Shown: positions 60,140 through 63,020 of the stretch, one piece after another
Layout of the letters: each line of letters begins with the position of its first letter
How positions within the stretch are numbered: the stretch's first letter is position 1
Made by a program: the position numbers and the translations under genes
Notes under the pieces: model-generated
What the model was told of the DNA's origin: nothing
What the model saw: only the letters and a program-made list of their open reading frames with translations
Database searches by the model: none
Assembly: GCA_036379395.1 (NCBI GenBank)
Contig: DASVGR010000137.1
Coordinates: 1 to 63,020, forward strand
DNA: 63,020 nt
Source of the DNA: Oleiagrimonas sp036379395
GTDB lineage: Bacteria > Pseudomonadota > Gammaproteobacteria > Xanthomonadales > Rhodanobacteraceae
Direction: 5' to 3'

Positions 60140-61045
60140 ATGGATCGCATTCGGCAACTCAAGGTGCTCATGGCAGCCGTCCGGCACGGCAGCATCGCCG
60201 CGGCAGGACGGGAAGTGGGCCTGTCGCCGGCCATGGCGGGCAAGTATCTGGGCGCGCTCGAGTCGACCTTGGGCGTGCGGCTGCTGCATCGCACCACGCG
60301 TGCGTTGTCGCTCACGGAGGCGGGTCAGCGGTATCTGTCGGCATCGCAAGAAATACTGCGTGCCCTGGATGACGCCGACGCCGAGGTGCGCGCGGGTACC
60401 CGGCAGCTGTCCGGCCCCATCCGGCTGGGTCTGCCGCGCGCCTACGGCGAGCTGAAACTGGCCGGGGTGCTGGCGGCGTTCTGCCAGCGTTATCCGGAAA
60501 TCACGCTGGATTTGCACACGGATGAGCGCTATGCCGATCTGGTTGACGACAGGCTGGATCTCGCCGTGCGCATCGGTCGGCTGGCCGATTCCGCGTTGCG
60601 GGTACGGCGCATCGGAACGGTGGCGATGGGGGTGTTCGGTTCGCCCGATCTGGTGGGTGCGGATGCGCGCGAGGACCTGGCACGCGTTCGCATGCTGCCG
60701 CGGCTTGCCTTTGCCGCCGCCCGGTCACCGGGAGATTGGACGGCGCATGACGAAGCCATGCGCGCCTTTGCCATCGACGGCAAGTGCGTCATGCGTTCGG
60801 ACGAGATCGGGCTGCTGGTGCGGGCCGCCGTTGCTGGCATCGGGATTCTTTATGCGCCGGGGTTCGCCGTCGAGGACGCGTTGGCCCATGGCGATCTCGT
60901 GCCGCTGTTGCCCAATTACCACTTTGCGCCTCTCGATCTGCAGATTGTCTACAACGATCGGCACCATCAGCCGGCGCGTGTCAGGGCGCTGATCGATTAT
61001 CTACAGCAACATGGGCTCAGGGCGCGGACCAACCGACCCGTTTGA
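60140..61045 (+). CDS. LysR-family transcriptional regulator
   Basis: This is a 301-residue regulator with MDRIRQLKVLMAAVRHGSIAAAGREVGLSPAMAGKYLGALESTLGVRLLHRTTRALSLTEAG and effector domain (IRLGLPRAYGELKLAGVLAAFCQRYPE). The ATG at 60140 gives the standard LysR length; the upstream frame is spurious. It is divergent from the hydrolase gene and ends 1 bp before the convergent HTH gene. Confidence 0.93.
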   Translation: MDRIRQLKVLMAAVRHGSIAAAGREVGLSPAMAGKYLGALESTLGVRLLHRTTRALSLTEAGQRYLSASQEILRALDDADAEVRAGTRQLSGPIRLGLPRAYGELKLAGVLAAFCQRYPEITLDLHTDERYADLVDDRLDLAVRIGRLADSALRVRRIGTVAMGVFGSPDLVGADAREDLARVRMLPRLAFAAARSPGDWTAHDEAMRAFAIDGKCVMRSDEIGLLVRAAVAGIGILYAPGFAVEDALAHGDLVPLLPNYHFAPLDLQIVYNDRHHQPARVRALIDYLQQHGLRARTNRPV

Positions 61046-61046
61046 G

Positions 61047-61910
61047 TCAATGGCCGCCATTTTCCTCGCGGGTCTGCAGCAACTTGTCGACCCGCCGCGC
61101 GTCGGCGGGCGTGGCCGGGTTGAAGATCAGCAGGCTCAGGTCGGGGCGACCGTCGACGGCTAAGGTCGAGTATTCGAGGGCCAGCGTGCCGGCTCGGGGA
61201 TGGCGCAGATGCTTGGTGCCGGAGCCGAATGTGGACACGTCGCTGGCATTCCACATGGCCTTGAACTCGGGGCTGCGATGGCTCAATTCATCGACCAGCG
61301 CCTCGACTTCGCGCGTTGCGCCGGCGCGCAGCACGTCGGCACGGAAGACCGTCACCACATGGCGCGCGACGCTTTCCCAATTGAGCTGGGCCGCGCGCAC
61401 CCGGGGCGTGCAGAAGATCAGGCGCAGGATGTTGCGCTGCGCCACCGGGAGCAGGGCGTAGTCGGTCAGCACGGCGGCCGCGGCACGGTTCCAGGCGACC
61501 ACGTCCCAGGTGGCGGTCTTCACGATGGCCGGGCTGGACGGCAGTGCGTCGAGCACGCGTTGCAGGCGCGGTGTCACGCCTTCGACCGCCTGGTAGCGCG
61601 CCTTGGGCGGGCGTCCCAGTGCCAGCAGGAACAGGTGCTCGCGCTCGGTGTCGGTCAGCATCAGCGCATCGGCGATGCGTTCGAGTGTGCCGGCCGACGG
61701 TGCGCCGCCGCGGCCCTGTTCCAGCCACGTGTACCAAGTGGTGCTGACGTTGGCGCGCAGGGCCACTTCCTCGCGCCGCAGGCCGGGCGTGCGCCGGCGC
61801 GTCATGGGGAAGCCGAGCGCCGCCGGGTCGAGCCGGGCGCGACGGTCTTTCAGGAAGGTGCCAAGGGGTTGGTCGTGATGGTCAGGCATGCGCAGACTGT
61901 TGGTTTTCAT
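61047..61910 (-). CDS. Helix-turn-helix regulator, MmyB/XRE type
   Basis: This is a 287-residue protein. The N-terminal HTH is LGTFLKDRRARLDPAALGFP, GLRREEVALRANVSTTWYTWLEQGRG and PSAGTLERIADALMLTDTEREHLFLLALG. The C-terminal MmyB-like ligand-binding (PAS-like) domain includes TWDVVAWNRAAAAVLTDYALLP and the ending FNPATPADARRVDKL. It is divergent from an epimerase-like SDR gene (78-bp gap), so it probably regulates that gene. Confidence 0.92.
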   Translation of the reverse strand: MKTNSLRMPDHHDQPLGTFLKDRRARLDPAALGFPMTRRRTPGLRREEVALRANVSTTWYTWLEQGRGGAPSAGTLERIADALMLTDTEREHLFLLALGRPPKARYQAVEGVTPRLQRVLDALPSSPAIVKTATWDVVAWNRAAAAVLTDYALLPVAQRNILRLIFCTPRVRAAQLNWESVARHVVTVFRADVLRAGATREVEALVDELSHRSPEFKAMWNASDVSTFGSGTKHLRHPRAGTLALEYSTLAVDGRPDLSLLIFNPATPADARRVDKLLQTREENGGH

Positions 61911-61988
61911 ACCCGGATAAGATCACTACTTTAACCGGATGTCGGACGTGCCCATGATAGCGAATCTTTCTTGGACAGAGGATTTGCC

Positions 61989-62870
61989 ATGCGTGTTTTC
62001 GTTACCGGCGCCACCGGATTCATCGGCTCCGCCGTCGTGAAAGAATTGCTCGCCGCGGGGCACGAAGTGCTTGGCATGACCCGCTCGGATGCGGGTGCCA
62101 CGGCCTTGGCCGACGCCGGTGCCGCAGTCCATCGCGGCACGCTCGAGGATCTCGACAGCCTGCGTCGTGGCGCGGCCGATGCGGACGCCGTGATCCACAC
62201 TGCCTTCATCCACGATTTTTCGAAATTTGCCGAAAGCTGCGAGCGGGATCGGCAGGCCATCGAGGCGCTGGGGGCCGAACTGGAAGGTTCCGCGCGACCG
62301 TTGCTGGTCACCCATGGCGTCGGCGGACTGGTCCGGGATGGGGCCGGCACCGAGGACGACATGCCGCCGCCTCCTTCATCGGCTTATCCCAGAGCGTCGG
62401 AAGCGGTCGCGGCTGCGTTGGAGGCTCGCGGCGTGCATGCGGCAGTGGTGCGATTGCCGCAGGTTCACGACACGACCAGGTTCGGATTGATCTCGCCTCT
62501 CATCCAGATCTACCGGGAGAAGGGCGTGTGCGCGTATGTCGGCGAGGGTTCCTGGCGCTGGGCGGCGACGCATGTGCTTGATGTTGCGCGCCTGTACCGG
62601 CTGGCGATCGAGAAGGCCAAGCCGGGCGCGCGCTATCACGCTGTCGCGGAAGAAGGCGTGTCGATGCGGGCGATTGCCGAAGCCATCGGGCGGCATCTGG
62701 ATCTGCCGGTGCGGTCCGTCGCCGTGGAGGATGCCGACGACTTTTTCGGCTGGATGGCCATGTTCGTCGAGTGGAATCTGGCGGCCACGAGCGTGAAAAC
62801 GCGGCAAGAACTCGGCTGGGAACCTGTCGGGCCCGGGCTGATCGCCGATCTCGAGAACGGAGAATATTGA
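61989..62870 (+). CDS. NAD(P)-binding extended/atypical SDR
   Basis: This is a 293-residue protein with GATGFIGSAVVKELLAAGHEVLGMTRSD at the N-terminus and the VYAL-like region GTLEDLDSLRRGAADADAVIHTAF. The usual catalytic tyrosine-lysine pair is not obvious (YPRASEA is at the expected place), as in many atypical SDRs. ATG at 61989 follows AGAGGA; the first frame ATG at 61971 lacks a site. It diverges from an MmyB-type regulator. Confidence 0.9.
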   Translation: MRVFVTGATGFIGSAVVKELLAAGHEVLGMTRSDAGATALADAGAAVHRGTLEDLDSLRRGAADADAVIHTAFIHDFSKFAESCERDRQAIEALGAELEGSARPLLVTHGVGGLVRDGAGTEDDMPPPPSSAYPRASEAVAAALEARGVHAAVVRLPQVHDTTRFGLISPLIQIYREKGVCAYVGEGSWRWAATHVLDVARLYRLAIEKAKPGARYHAVAEEGVSMRAIAEAIGRHLDLPVRSVAVEDADDFFGWMAMFVEWNLAATSVKTRQELGWEPVGPGLIADLENGEY

Positions 62871-62887
62871 CTTCGACTCAATGGGTC

Positions 62888-62918
62888 ATGCCCCGCTGTG
62901 AAATCGCGGCGGGGCATG
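62888..62918. terminator. Hairpin after SDR
   Basis: CATGCCCCGC (62888-62897) pairs with GCGGGGCATG (62909-62918) around an 11-base loop, between the SDR and a probable convergent gene. Confidence 0.65.
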
Positions 62919-62922
62919 GCTG

Positions 62923-63020
62923 TCATGGCGTGGCAGCGCGGGATTGGCTGGCCGGACGTGATGTGTTTGCGCCGGGAGCGCGCGGGTCAGGCGTCGGCGC
63001 CCCGTGCTGCCGGTCATGCC
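62923..63020 (-). CDS. Possible 3' end of a gene running off the right edge
   Basis: Read on the minus strand, the last 98 bases encode a proline- and alanine-rich tail (GAPTPDPRAPGANTSRPASQ...) with a stop at 62923-62925, facing the SDR across a hairpin. The gene body is outside the window, so this is only plausible. Confidence 0.25.
   Translation of the reverse strand, partial: HDRQHGAPTPDPRAPGANTSRPASQSRAATP

Noticed and set aside
1..63020. CRISPR arrays, insertion sequences, rRNA and complete tRNA genes
   Set aside because: No regularly spaced repeats, no transposase-like protein and no RNA gene structure was found beyond the tRNA 3'-end relic.

Overview
The window is GC-rich chromosomal DNA whose gene content fits a plant-polysaccharide-degrading gammaproteobacterium of the Xanthomonadales, probably Rhodanobacteraceae or a close relative. 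This placement is inference from three things: large TonB-dependent receptors interleaved with exported glycoside hydrolases, a XylR that fuses a LacI-like sensor to an AraC domain, and LacI-type repressors. No rRNA, intact tRNA or CRISPR array was seen.

Layout. 1-2000: AT-rich edge of a degraded mobile element, with a tRNA 3'-end relic at 1941-1968 and a 14-bp copy of it at 288-301. 2076-5873: small housekeeping or stress genes (FmdE-like protein, DUF2249 protein, AhpD-like protein) and an ABC-2 exporter pair. 5989-14540: a GH43, an alcohol dehydrogenase/HxlR pair, a GH3 and two exported esterases. 14636-26095 (minus strand): GH3 lipoprotein, LacI regulator, sugar-porter MFS, PA14-containing GH3 and a TonB-dependent receptor. 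26975-38043: receptor, GH74, GH35 and GH31 on the plus strand, with xylR on the minus strand, which together resemble a xyloglucan-utilisation locus. 38457-46640: a third receptor, a GH27 and a LamG-GH2 fusion. 46748-53877: aldo-keto reductase, flavodoxin/LysR pair, SGNH hydrolase and carboxylesterase (divergent), and a second LacI regulator. 54392-57320: nirBD behind a sigma-54-type promoter. 57383-62870: enzyme/regulator pairs (SDR/AraC, hydrolase/LysR, HTH/SDR).

How it may work together (inference). GH74 cuts the xyloglucan backbone outside the cell and receptors import the oligosaccharides. GH35 removes galactose, GH31 removes alpha-xylose, GH3 enzymes remove glucose, GH43 acts on arabinose or xylose side chains, and the esterases remove acetyl groups. 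GH27 and GH2 suggest galacto(gluco)mannan side reactions. The MFS porter would take up the released monosaccharide.

The most notable unannotated signal is a bipartite element: an A-run, then exactly 17 bases, then a GATTTCRCAATYGT-like half. It occurs upstream of the GH3 at 9573, of two receptors (26975 and 38457) and next to the GH43. It is a candidate XylR operator that would tie four separate transcription units into one regulon. A different set of LacI-like palindromes lies by the minus-strand receptor, the GH27 and the esterase pair.
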